A stretch of DNA of 64,000 nucleotides from Chlorella sorokiniana. Taxonomy: Eukaryota; Chlorophyta; Trebouxiophyceae; Chlorellales; Chlorellaceae. The notes under the pieces were generated by a model. The model was not told the DNA's origin and did not search any database. It worked only from the letters and a program-made list of their open reading frames with translations. Each line of letters starts with the position of its first letter. Position 1 is the first letter of the stretch. The stretch spans positions 2,666,001 to 2,730,000 of the forward strand of contig CP084615.1 of NCBI GenBank assembly GCA_025917655.1. The letters are read 5' to 3'. The translations under genes were made by a program, and so were the position numbers. Below, piece by piece: positions 34,501 to 44,421 of this stretch.

Positions 34501-35930
34501 CCAGCTGCCAGGCGCCGCACCTGTCAGTAGGTAACAGGCCATGATGCCTGTGGCCCACACATCGCTCTGGGGGTACCACTTGGCCCGGCAGCACTCGGGG
34601 CCAGGTACCTGCGGTACAGTGGTGCAGTGATACAGCGCCCAAGTGGGACACCAAAACATGCAGCCATGCAGCTTGTTCGCGCTGGCCGCAGCGCTCGGGC
34701 CTGCACTGCAGGGCACCTGGCATCGCGAGCAGCCGCCACCCTGCCAAGCAGCCCACACGGCGAGGCGTCACACCCGTCAGGTCCACGCAGCAGCAGGAGT
34801 TGCAAGTAAGGGTGCCGCTGCAGCTGCCATGCCTCACCAGGGCGTGCCCTCTGGGTTCAGCCCCTTCACAGGCAGCTGCTGCGGGTCAAAAAGACGGCCA
34901 GCCCAAAGTCGATGGCCTTGATGGGGGCGGCCTCATCCTCGGACAGAAACAGAAACTGCGAGGAGGGGAGAAGAAGAGCGGCAGAAGGGAGGACGGATTG
35001 AAATGGAGTCAGCGGCTGACAGCTGGGGAAGCACGCCGAGCTCAGCAAGCGGGGCAAAGAGCCGCCGGGTCGGGCAGCCGTCGGGGCTGCACCAGCACAG
35101 AAACCTGCAGCGCAGAAACCTGCTGCGCCAGCTCCCAGAACAGCACCCACACACGTTGCCGGGCTTGACGTCGCGATGGATGACGCGCTTGGCGTGGCAC
35201 TGCGCCACGGTACGCAGCGCGGCGCGCAGGAAGGAAGCAGCGGTACGCTCGCCGTAGTGCCGCGCGCCGGCGGTACGGGCCAGCAGCTCCCCACCGGTAC
35301 ACAGTTCCAGAACGAGGTGCACGTGGGTGCTGTCCTCAAATACCCCCTCCAGGTTGGCCACATTGAGCGTGCCTCTCAGCGCCAGCAGGACCTCCACCTG
35401 GCAGCGAGACGCAGGGCGCAGTGCGGGTTATAGGGGCCGTGGCAATGAGGAGGCGGGGTGGGGAGGGGCAGCAGGAGGGCGGGAGTGTCCTGCAAGTGAT
35501 GATAGACGGCCGCACCTCGCGCTTCAGGTACGGTATCTGCTCGGCCTTCTTGCGCTCGCTGGCGCTGGGGTCCTTCAGCACCTTGGGGATGGACTTGACC
35601 GCCACCGCCCGGCCTGTGCCCCAGAAAACACACAGGGTGTGGAGCGTCTTGCAGCAGGCAGGTACTGCTTGCGGCGGCAGGGCAGCGTGCGGCTTGCGCC
35701 TGCCGAGCCTGCGGCCACCGAGCAAACTACAACCTTGCGCATATGTTTCAAAAGTAAGTGAGGTGCCCGCTGGCGGTGGCAGAGCGCACCCGAGGGCTTG
35801 TGAACGGCCAGGCGGACGACACCGTTGCCACCGCGCCCCAGCTCCTTCCCAAGCTCGTATTGATCGCTGAAATTGGTTTGATAGCCCAGCACGGGGGTCC
35901 TGCTCGCTGTGCCTTTCTGCCCCTCGCCAT
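31529..35930 (-). CDS. CDPK-related Ser/Thr protein kinase with degenerate EF-hands
   Basis: A Ser/Thr kinase of the calcium-dependent kinase superfamily. Start: ATG 35930 (MARGRKAQRAG), read into VLGYQTNFSDQYELGKELG with one base added at a C run. The glycine loop is GRGGNGVV. Then VAVKSIPK (the ATP-binding Lys), HRDVKPGN near 35155-35185, IDFGLAV (DFG), APECC, SDVWATGIMACYLLTG and the late-lobe LLVKDPLARPSAADALRHPF. A junction-like helix follows (SSLFKRSVLEHIAADLLA, about 33640), then an S-V-R-G-G-D repeat region, then four EF-hand-like units (QKIDRRQLQAALKEIG, ELFDAVDVGRRGAVPRAEL, AFAELDAANRGAL, IDFDHFLGML). None of the loops has the full Dx[DN]xDG...E calcium pattern, so it resembles plant CRKs more than true CDPKs. 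The last exon ends GGGGPACCTIS, with TGA at 31529-31531. At least four one-base frame slips occur at C or T runs. Confidence 0.85.
33060..33260 (-). repeat. In-frame 18-bp minisatellite encoding S-V-R-G-G-D repeats
   Basis: The core 33097-33195 holds about five 18-bp copies; looser copies (SVHGG, STRGG, STHGG) extend to about 33600. It lies inside the kinase gene, between the junction helix and the first EF-hand-like unit. It encodes an Arg-Gly-Gly-rich flexible insert. Confidence 0.8.
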
Positions 35931-36500
35931 CGCGAGGAGCGGGCAGCAAGCAGCCCCCAAACCAACCGAATCCCTCACTCAGACCAGCACAAGCCTTGCA
36001 AGCAGGGTTGGGGTCGCCTATAGCCGGACTCCCCCTCTTTTGGCGGGGGCGCCACCTCAGCGGGGGACACGGGACAGGAGAGCTTTGCAGGAGCTTGTTG
36101 CAGTGCTGTATCTGGCATGCCACGCCACATCCACTTCCATTCTAGGCTCAGTTCTGATGCTGCATGCTTCCTGGGAGCATTTAAGGTTACTGCTCCCTTC
36201 AGATGGATTGCCACGAGCAGGCCGCTGCCAATGGAACGGCGAACGGCGGCGGTGCCCGGGCAGCCGGCCCACACGCCACCTGGTAATGGCTTGTGGGGCT
36301 GTCTGGCTCCCCTTCTTAGCCCGGGCATACACAGCTTCGTTTTGCCTTGAACTGGTCGTTTCGGATTAAGGTCACGGAGGGGAAGCCGCCGAGAAGGTAA
36401 GAACAGCAACCTTAGCAAGAGGGGGTTGACAACAAGCTGGCACCTTGGCAGTCCAGCATGCTAATCTGAGGGCTCTAAGCTTGTTTTCTGTCTTCCCTCA
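35931..36500. promoter_or_regulatory. Divergent promoter: kinase (minus) and small unknown gene (plus)
   Basis: About 570 bases between the kinase start and the first supported coding region of the plus-strand gene. It should hold both promoters. No convincing TATA box was found. Confidence 0.4.
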
Positions 36501-37222
36501 CCCCTTGCTTGCTCCCCTTTGTTGTATGGAGGCGGCAGGGCCACAGATGGGCAAACCCCTGCCACTCTGCCCTTGGCGGGGGCTGAGCAGAGCAGCGCAG
36601 CCTCGGCCTTTGCCAGCAGCCACATTCATGCGGTGCCGGAGGAACTGGTTGCCGTGCCAGGCCACAAAGGCGCCCCGCGGGGCGGTGGCGGGGCCGCCGG
36701 CCGCCCGCCGCTGCCCCCAGCGCGTCTCGTGCCGGCAGCGCCAGCGCCAAAGGCAGCAGCCACCCACAGGAGGGCGGCAGCTTGGTGGTGCGCCAGGTGG
36801 GCCTGGCGCCTGTCAAGGTGCGGCACCACGCTGACGACGAGTGGGACCCCATTCAAGCCCAGTTCAGCCTGGCATCGATCGCCGCATCGGACCCAGTTGA
36901 CCTCCATGCCCTCCACACACCCCTGCCTGGTGAGGGCGGGCCCTCCTGACTGGCTAATTGAGCTGCTGTGCATGGCGGGGTTGGAGGGCAGTGCCTGCAC
37001 CGCCAGTTTTGGAACCACTGTCGCTTAGGGGCGTGCCGATGACTCCTGTGCCTTCGGCCCCCAAACGGAGCGCAGCCCCCCCCACCCCCCCCACCCCCCC
37101 CACACCCCACCCCACCCCCACCCCCCACCCCCGACTGGGCTTTTGTAGGTGCAAGCAGCGGCTCTCTAGGCCGCTACCAGTCTGGCGGGCCCGCCTTCCT
37201 CGAGTTTCCCCTCTTCTACTGA
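36501..37222 (+). CDS. Small Ser/Ala/Pro-rich protein of unknown function
   Basis: I do not recognise this gene. Support comes from a clean splice. The exon ending DPVDLHALHTPLPG has donor G|GTGAGG at about 36930, and the acceptor TTGTAG near 37149 follows the usual C/A-rich tract. The phase (G|GT) joins to GASSGSLGRYQSGGPAFLEF and ends PLFY with TGA at 37220-37222. The main exon encodes RAGSASAKGSSHPQEGG, VVRQVGLAPVKVRHHADDEW and IQAQFSLASIAAS. Further upstream, a part with SSAASAFASSHIHAVPEELV is in another frame and would need one base at a G/C run. No ATG start is certain. The protein is probably about 170-200 residues and mostly disordered, with an aromatic C-terminus. Confidence 0.45.
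37069..37132 (+). repeat. C/A-rich intron tract
   Basis: CCCACCCCCCCCACC repeats directly before the acceptor of the last exon of the small plus-strand gene. Its orientation matches that gene, which supports the strand assignment. Confidence 0.75.
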
Positions 37223-37996
37223 TCACCTCGTGAGCCCTGCACCTTTCTGCTGCCGAGCACTGCTCCAGCCAGGGAGCACCCTCTGCCAGTGGCTGGCACA
37301 AGCTGGCAGCCACGAGCTGGCGAAAAGCTGGCCTCGCATTTGGCGGCTGCGCCAGCCACACATCCAAGCATACCTCAAGCTGCTACAGACACAAAGCATG
37401 CTCCTCTAGACGAACTTAAGCCCCCTATTCATGGCTTTCGCCAACAGTTTTCAATCAACTCCCCTCCCTGGACAATCGCCCTTCTCCGCACACTGCGCCT
37501 CCTGAGTTTTCATCATCCCGACTCACAAATTCAACCCTCAAGCACGCCATAGCTGCAGTTGAGCCGACCCAAGCCGTATTCTCATCCCCCCCCGCCCGCC
37601 TGTGAGATGGAGTCCTGATTCTTTGCCTCCACTTGCCGCTGCCAACTCCGTGATGCCGCACGGCTGCGCCTCTTTCACAGGCCAGCCTACTCAGGACCCT
37701 GCCTTTGAGGTGCTCGATAAGGAGTATGTGCCTGTAACTTGTTGGTTTCACTTTTACCCCAGTCCTTCAGTTTTCATGAACTTGCTTGCAGTGTCCTCTG
37801 CCCTCCCGGCGTTACCCTCCTCTCCTCCCTGCTGCCCTGCTCGTCGCTGCCCTGCTCCCCGTTTTTGGTGTAGTCTGCTTTCACTGTTTGACCCGTGGCT
37901 CCTTATCACGCTGGCAATTGTCTGTGACAGAACGATATGTCGCGGCAGCAGCGGTCAAAACGGTGGCCAACACAGGAAGGATGGGCACAGCCAGAG
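37223..37996. other. Convergent 3' intergenic region
   Basis: About 770 bases between the small plus-strand gene and the coiled-coil gene on minus. A plus-strand TGTAA at 37733-37737 could end the former. No exon was supported. Confidence 0.45.
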
Positions 37997-40715
37997 TCAC
38001 AGCGACAGGTCCCCCAGCGCGGTGCGCAGCGCTGCTTCTAGCCCAGCAATGTCCGACTCCAACAAACCGAGGCCTGGGCAGGCGTCAGCGCTGCCGCCGA
38101 GCGACTGCCCCCACTGCCGCATGGAAGCTGCCGGTCCGGCGCTGCAGGCTTTGCTGGTGAGGCGGGGGTGGAACTGCCCAGCCAACCGCCCGTGCGCCCT
38201 GCCGCAGGTATGCTCCAGTCTGGCGCGTCCTCCCGATCAAAAACATCGCTCGCCCAGGCATGCAGCGCCCCGCCGTCGCCGCTGTCACCGCCCAGGCCGC
38301 CCCACCCAGCTGGCCATGCGGCGCTGCCGTCATTCATCCCTCCCGCCGCAGCGTCGCCAGCACCCAGCAGCCCGCCGCCGCCGACCTCTTCCATGCCACC
38401 ATAGTAGCCAGCGTCCAGTCCGCCTTCTGCTGCTGCTGCTGCGCTGCCCACGCTGGGCCTGCTGCTGCTGACCAGGTCCAGCGCTGATCGGATGTCCGCC
38501 TGCTGCTCCCGGATCGTCGCCTCCAGCCGCGCGATGGTCTGCAGCTGTGTGGCCGCCAGCTTGTCCTTCGAGGCCAGACAGGCCTGCGGGCAGCGGTACA
38601 TGAGCCGCAGGGACGGGGCACACGGGATACTCACAACTCAGGAGCGGACGCTGCTGTCGGGAGGAGGAGGGGCGGGCGGAAGCGACGCCCAGAGTCACAG
38701 CCGCATCACTGAAGCGAACAACGTCAGGAGCGCACCTGTAGCTGCGTCACCGCACGCTGCGCCTCTGTCAGCCGCGCCGCCAGCTCGCCGCACCGCCGCC
38801 GCAGGGCCTCTGCCTCGTTCTGCAGGCGCTCCGTGAGGCCCTGCAGAGCAACGCGGGGTAGGATGGGGCGGGGGAGGTGTGGAGTAAGGGGAAGGGGGGC
38901 AGGTCGAGCTGGAAGCTTCACAACCCCCATCCAAACAAGCCAGCCCACACCCATTTCAGCGGCCCCAGCCCGCTCAGATGCAGCGATAGCCCCGCTGCCG
39001 CCCCCGCCCCCTCGCCGTTGCCACTGCCGCCGCAAGGCGCTCGCGTCCCCACCCCCAACACGCCTCCCCCAAAGTCTGCCAACCCAGGACGCGGAGCCCT
39101 GCCTGCCACACCTGCGACTGCGTGTTGGCTGCCAGCGACTGGGCCTCCCGAGCATGCAGCTGGGCTGCCGCCTCGGCGTGGGCGGCTTCATGCTTCTGCG
39201 CTGCGCCCCGCCACTGGGCCACCTGGAGGGACGGGAGACGGTCAGGCGTGATGCTCGCTGGGCGGGCCAGCCTTGCCAGTCACATAGCTCAGCGCTATGA
39301 ACGCGCAACACCACGGCAAGCTGAGCTATTAGAAAGCACCCGTGGTGCAGGCTGCTGCACAACGCGCACACCCCCTGACTCGCGCAACAGCCCCCTGCCT
39401 TGTCAGAAAACACTCGCCTCTTCCTGCAGCGTTGCCCGCTCCCGCTGCGCCGCCGCCAGCCTCTCCTTGAGCAAGGTGACCTGCCCCTGCAGCGACTGCG
39501 CGGCTGCCCGGTACTGCGGCACAACTGCCTCCAGCTGCTTCATGGCTTCCTCCACCCTACCGCCGCCTGCCGCGCTGGCCGCAGCAGCCGCGGCGCCCGC
39601 CTCTGCCGCCGCCGCGCGCTGCCGCGCCTCGGCGAGCGCCGCCCGCAGCCGCCGAACCTCGGCCGTCAGCCGCTCCCGCTCTGCCTCAGAAGCAGCGATA
39701 GCCGCGGCAGCAGATGGTCCATGCACCGCTGGGCCGCCGCCCAGGGAAGCGGCGGCAGGTAAAGCCGTGGGGCTCGGTGACGCCGCCTGGTTGGCCGCAT
39801 TGTTCTGGTCTCGCCACCGCACAGACTTGGTGCCATCTGGGGCAGTAAGCAGGAAGGGCACTGTGCTCCCGCTGCCCACGTCGCCATCGCCCGACTCAGC
39901 GCCTGAAAACAGCGCCGCCAGCTGCGATAGGCCGCCAAAGATGGAGGCAAACTGGCGGTGCAGCTGCTCTGGTGCACCACTGGCGCTGCGGCGGGGGCCA
40001 CCCCCGAGCGTCGGCACGCAGCGGCGACTTGAGCGCGGGGTGGGGGACAGGGGTCCCGCTGCGGCGGCCACTGCCAGCGGCATCGCAGCCGCCTGCAGCT
40101 CCTGCACCAGGCTGTGCAGGCGCTGCACTTGGCGGTGGGCCTCTGTCGAGCGGCGGTGCACCGAGCGCTCGACGTCGGCAAGCCGCCCGCGCAGCGCCTC
40201 CAGCCCGCCGCGCCCCTTGGCCGCCGCCGCATCCGCGCGCTCCTTCGTGCTGTGCAGCTCCTGCTCCAGCTTGCCGTTGACGTAGGCCAGCTGCTTGGCG
40301 CGAGCGGAGGCCTCCGCCGCCGCCTCGTCGCTCGCCTTGGCGTGCGCCGCAAGCCGCTCCCGCTTCTTCTCCTCCTGGCGCAGCGCTTCACGCAGGGCGC
40401 CCACGTCGTGCGTCAGGCTGCGGATCTGCGATACAGGGTGTGCAGGCCGGGCAGGTGGCATGCAGGTCATTCTCCTGACCAGGCTGTTGTCGACTAGGGA
40501 CCAGCTGCGAACGAGCGGTGAGTGGCGGCAGGGCAGCGGGGGACAGGGAGCGCCGCCACGTTCGCCGCCAATGAAAATATGGCAGGCTATATACATCAGA
40601 GTGGAAACGGGATGGCACCTGCCGAAATGGCTGGACGGGGCTCATTGTGACGCACCACAACCACCCGGCCTGCGATTCTACGACTCACCTGTCCTTGAAG
40701 TTTATTGCTGTCCAT
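37997..40715 (-). CDS. Coiled-coil protein of unknown function
   Basis: Exon 1 (40689-40715) encodes only MDSNKLQGQ and has a perfect CAG|GTGAGT donor. The next exon starts at 40425 in phase with IRSLTHDVGALREALRQEE. Long heptad stretches follow: KKRERLAAHAKASDEAAAEA, YVNGKLEQELHSTKERADAA, GRLADVERSVHRRSTEAHRQ, TAEVRRLRAALAEARQRAAA and LLKERLAAAQRERATLQEE. A non-coil central part rich in Ser/Ala/Gly separates them. Later exons start at 39222 (VAQWRGAAQKHEAAHAEAA), about 38842 (GLTERLQNEAEALRRRCGEL) and 38589 (ACLASKDKLAATQLQTIARL). The C-terminus probably ends LLESDIAGLEAALRTALGDL-SL, TGA 37997-37999, after one more splice or frame change that I could not fix. It could be a structural cytoskeletal or basal-body protein; that is only a guess. 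Confidence 0.75.
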
Positions 40716-41073
40716 TGTGGTAGATTTTCGCTTTCTGTCGCGACCTTGAAAGCCTTCTCTCCCACACACATATGCGAGGTAACCGCCGCAAGCTAAATTT
40801 GTATCGGTGTTGTATAGTTTATGATTAAAATGGTAGATTGTCCCCGAAGGCGCCGGAAATGCTGCGCTGTTCCCAGGCAGTTTGGATTTCCAGGCGCCGC
40901 CAGTTCACACCAGAGCGCACCACAGCGTGCCACAGAACAGTCCTGACAGAGGCAGCTGCGCTTGCTGCAGAGAAGCTGCGGCTTAAACTCCCGGAATTTC
41001 CTTTCGCTAATCTCGCTATGCGCTCTTTGCTACTCTAAAACTTAAGGCCGGCACCCCCCGTCGGGGCTTTGCT
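40716..41073. promoter_or_regulatory. Promoter of the coiled-coil gene and 3' UTR of the isomerase gene
   Basis: A 358-base gap between two minus-strand genes. An A/T-rich patch with TATAC-like sequence at about 40812-40822 lies roughly 100 bases upstream of the coiled-coil start. The rest should be the isomerase 3' end. Confidence 0.4.
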
Positions 41074-42763
41074 TCACAGCCGGCTCGCCGCGCCCTTCTT
41101 TGCGCCGCCGCTCAGCCGCTCCAGCACGCCGCCCAGCTGCTTCACCACAGGCGGCGAGGTCAGCAGCTTCCAGGCCCCGTCCACTTCGGCCTCAGCGTAC
41201 GCGGCCCACTGCTCCGCATAATCGCCGCGCAGCAGGCGCTTTGTCTCCTGCACACACCCAGTGCGACGACGCGTTCACTCCCGCAAAGCCGGAGGAGCAT
41301 GCTGACGGACCAGGATGCAGCGCCCAACAGCAACGCGCATTCACGATCACGAGAAGTGCGCACTTACCGCGCGGCTCAGGTCAGGCGACTTGAGCATCTG
41401 CCGCATGGCTGCCTCCGCCGCTTCCTGCGCATTTCAACCGCACAGCGACGCATCGTCAACAAACCCTGCCAGCGATTGACCGCGCATGGCAAAGCTTGCT
41501 AGGAAGCTAACAAGGATCACTGTTGGGAAGGAGCGTCGCTCTCTTTCCTCACCATCAGGCCCTCCTTGGGCGCCAGGTCATCCACCAGCCCCAGCCGCTT
41601 GGCCTCCTCGGGCTGCAGCATGACAGCGTGCTGCAGCAGGCGCTCCGCAGGGCCGGTGCCAATGATGCGGGCCATCAGCCCTGCAGCAGCAGCGACAGTA
41701 ACAGCCGGGACAGGGCAGGGGCAGAGTGTGAGAGCGTGCAGACCCAAGGCTGTTTGCAGGAGATCTCCTCGAGAGGCTCAGGCGAGTGCCAGCTGCTGCA
41801 AGGCAGCCCCAGGTTTGCAGCCTTGGACAACAAGCCTCACCTCCCCACATCTTGGGCACTGATATGCCAAGCGCCACCTCGTTCAGGCCTGCAAACCGTA
41901 CAAGGCCAATGGCGGCAGGTGCTCAGGGGCGCTGGGCGGCAGGCCGAACAAGTAGGCAAGCGACGGGCGATCGAGCACCCCACGCAGAAAGAAGCCGCTG
42001 CGGCAACTCGTCACAGACGTGCAGCGAGGTTGGCCCGCTGCTTCTGCGCTGTTCTGCTTCTGATGGCTCGCTGGCACTGGCAACCCACCGATGCTCCCTG
42101 ACTCAGTCATCACCCGGTAATCGCAGCACATGGCCAGGCAGCAGCCGCCGGCGGGACACGCGCCTACAAGGGAAGCAGAGGATGCAGCATCGGCTGGTGC
42201 CCAGCCTGGGGCCCCGGCTGAAGCAGTGGGGGTGCCGTGAGGGTTGCACCATGAGCAGCGGCGGGCGCACCGCGGATGGCAGCCACAGTGACCAGGGGCG
42301 AGGCATAGAGGCGGGCCAGGAAACGGTTGGAAACCAGCCAAAACTCCCTGCAGGTGCGGCAACGATGGATTCGGCAGCACAGCGCCTCGCTTCCGCAGGC
42401 TGCCAGGGTGGGTAGCTGCACGGATGCCGCTCCCAGAGATGAGCGGCCGCCGCCGTCACCTTAACCCTCCGGTGCATTCGTCTTGCCCTGCACAGCACCC
42501 CACCTGTACTGCTCTTGTGATGTCAGCGGTGCGTACAGCTCGTTGATGTCGTTGCCAGCTGTGAACACGTCGCGCTTCAAGCCGGAGCAGAAGATGGCGC
42601 CGCGTACCGCAGCATCCCGCTCCAACTCGTCCAGCACGGCGGCCAGCTGGCGCCAGAAGGCCAGGTTCATGGTGTTCACAGGCTCGCGGCACAGCACCAC
42701 GCGCGCAAAGCCGCCGGGCTGGCGCTCCACGCGCAAAAACTGCGCATCGGCGGGCTCGGACAT
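41074..42763 (-). CDS. ECI1: Enoyl-CoA delta-isomerase (ECI1-like), PTS1 ending SRL
   Basis: An enzyme of the crotonase superfamily that moves cis/trans-3 double bonds to trans-2, letting unsaturated acyl-CoAs enter beta-oxidation. Start ATG 42761-42763 (MSEPADAQFLRVERQPGG). Seven exons encode, in order: PVNTMNLAFWRQL; GLKRDVFTAGNDI (CoA/oxyanion loop); EFWLVSNRFLARLYASPLVT; ACPAGGCCLAMCCDYRVMTE; LNEVALGISVPKMWG (carrying the conserved Glu); GLMARIIGTGPAERLLQHAV; EAAEAAMRQMLKSPDLSRA; and ETKRLLRGDYAEQWAAYAEA. The CPAGGC..A..CDYR and LNE.xLGI.xP.xW pattern fits ECI1 better than ordinary hydratases. The protein ends GAKKGAASRL, with TGA at 41074-41076. SRL is a strong plant-type PTS1, so a peroxisomal site is likely. 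About 270 residues, as usual for the family. Confidence 0.9.
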
Positions 42764-43873
42764 CGCGAGCGGCGGCGCGGCAGGGGCGGGCTTTGGCCGC
42801 TGTGGCAGGGCACCCGGCGTGCTTCCTGCTTGACGGGCGGTTGATACCTACAGTGGGAGGTTCCAAGCAGCCGCAAGGCCAGCAAAGAACGGATGAGAGA
42901 GGGTGGAATAGACGATGAGCTAACTCGCGTCGGCAGTGTCGGAGGGGCCCGTCTATTGTAGAAATGGGCGTCGCGATCGCCCTTCAAGCCTTGGTAGCAG
43001 CAAGAAGGCATGGCATGACCCGCAGAGAGTGTACCGCAATTTTGTACTCACTCCACAGAGTTGCTGGGAAATGACAGGTGTCCGTATCGTCTGGCGCAAT
43101 TTCAGCTAGAGAGTCGGTGACGATCTTTGTCGGACATGATTCCGATACAAACCCACCCAGGTTTTAGTACACCGGTTGAGGGTAGAACGTGCCCCCACGG
43201 CTGCTGCAGATTGCCGATGAAGCATGCAGGGACGACCGCGTGTGGCAGATGTGCAAGGGTCCAGGTTGGCAGCTGGGTGCGGCAGCCGGCCGGCAGCCGC
43301 CGACTGACATTCTCGCTTGCCATCCGCCGCCATGCGACAGCTGTGTTACAGCAAAGCGATTGGGCCCAGGAAGCATGTTTTAGTGTGTGCAAGTTGCGGT
43401 GGGAGACAAGGCGGCAGCCTGCCATCAGGCAGGAACGAACAAAGGGATGGTACAGGCGCAGTATGGCTGGAGAGCGCGTGCCACTTTGCAGGGCTGCACG
43501 CTTCATCAAATGCACTCCGCTCATGCCGCGTGGATACGGCGCTGCCGTCGTTGGCAGTACACGGCAAGAACGAGGAAGGGGCGGCAAGCTGGAGTTATTG
43601 TGCCATGCTCAGCTGGCGGCAGAAAGCGCAAGTTGGCGGGGAGGGTAAGGGCGGCCGCAGTCGAACGCCACGCGACGGCAAGATCGGACGTGCATTCAAT
43701 GGCGGCCAATGGCGTGGCAGGATGATGAGCGGCAGGCATGGGAGCGAGGTTGGGTCAGGTCAAGAGCTGGCGAGTCAAGCGTTGAGCACATCAGCCCGCG
43801 CCTTGCTTATTGAGACCATACGCGGTCGTAAAAGGGGGAGCCAGCTGCAGGTTGGCTGCAGGCCGCTGCTGCT
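42764..43873. other. Intergenic: promoter of ECI1 and 3' UTR of the small hydrophobic-leader gene
   Basis: About 1.1 kb between two minus-strand genes. Open frames of up to 229 codons occur here, but none shows splice-phase or family support. A minus-strand TGTAA at 43346-43350 lies about 525 bases past the upstream gene's stop. Confidence 0.45.
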
Positions 43874-44421
43874 TCACCAGGCAGAGGAAGCGCTGGCAGT
43901 CAGCTGCGCCACCGTGTCGTGGAACCCTGTGCCCAAGAGCGCCTCTTCCAGGCTGCCCCACTCCTGCTCTAGCTCAGCCCCCGCTGCTGCTGGCTGCTCG
44001 TTGTGAAGGCGCCGCCGGGACAACAGCTGCATCAGGCAGGCCCTGCGGCAGAGGAGAGGTAGTATGGTTGGTGGGGGCTCTGTGGTGGGTGAGCACGCTT
44101 GCGGCGGGCGGCCCTGAGCTGCAGGGCTCCCCACCTGGGACCCGTCTCGTTGTGTTCTGTCTGCAGCGCAGCCTCCTCCATGAGGGCAAGGGGCACGCGG
44201 GAGGCGGCGACTGAGGAGGCAAGCAGCATCAACGTTGCCAGGGCGGCGGCGACTGCAGCGCGGCGGCAGACCATTGGTGGGCGGCGCTCGGGTTCCCGAA
44301 GACCGCGGCTGGGAGTGAAAGCAGTAAGGCGGCCTGCAGCGGGATGGAAGATGCCGGGGCGGTCAGCTAGGGAAGAATTAGGCGGGGGGAGCATGGCACC
44401 TCCGGCTCCAATGTGCTGCAT
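43874..44421 (-). CDS. Small predicted targeted protein with hydrophobic leader (thylakoid-lumen or secreted)
   Basis: Two exons, about 150 residues. Start ATG 44419-44421 (MQHIGAGGAMLPPPNSSLAD). A basic, Ser/Pro-rich N-terminus is followed by VCRRAAVAAALATLMLLASSVAASR: a twin Arg, a hydrophobic core and a small-residue cleavage motif. That pattern would suit a bipartite chloroplast transit plus lumen signal. Exon 1 ends in NETGP-R and donor CCCAG|GTGGGG joins in phase to ACLMQLLSRRRLHNEQPAAA, then EQEWGSLEEALLGTGFHDTV, and ends TASASSAW with TGA at 43874-43876. I do not recognise the family. If the start is further inside (ATG at MVCRRAA), a plain secretory signal peptide is possible. Confidence 0.6.

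Noticed and set aside
43102-44006. Several open frames of 110-229 codons between ECI1 and the small leader gene
   Set aside because: No ATG-to-stop model with splice phase or family match. They overlap each other on both strands.
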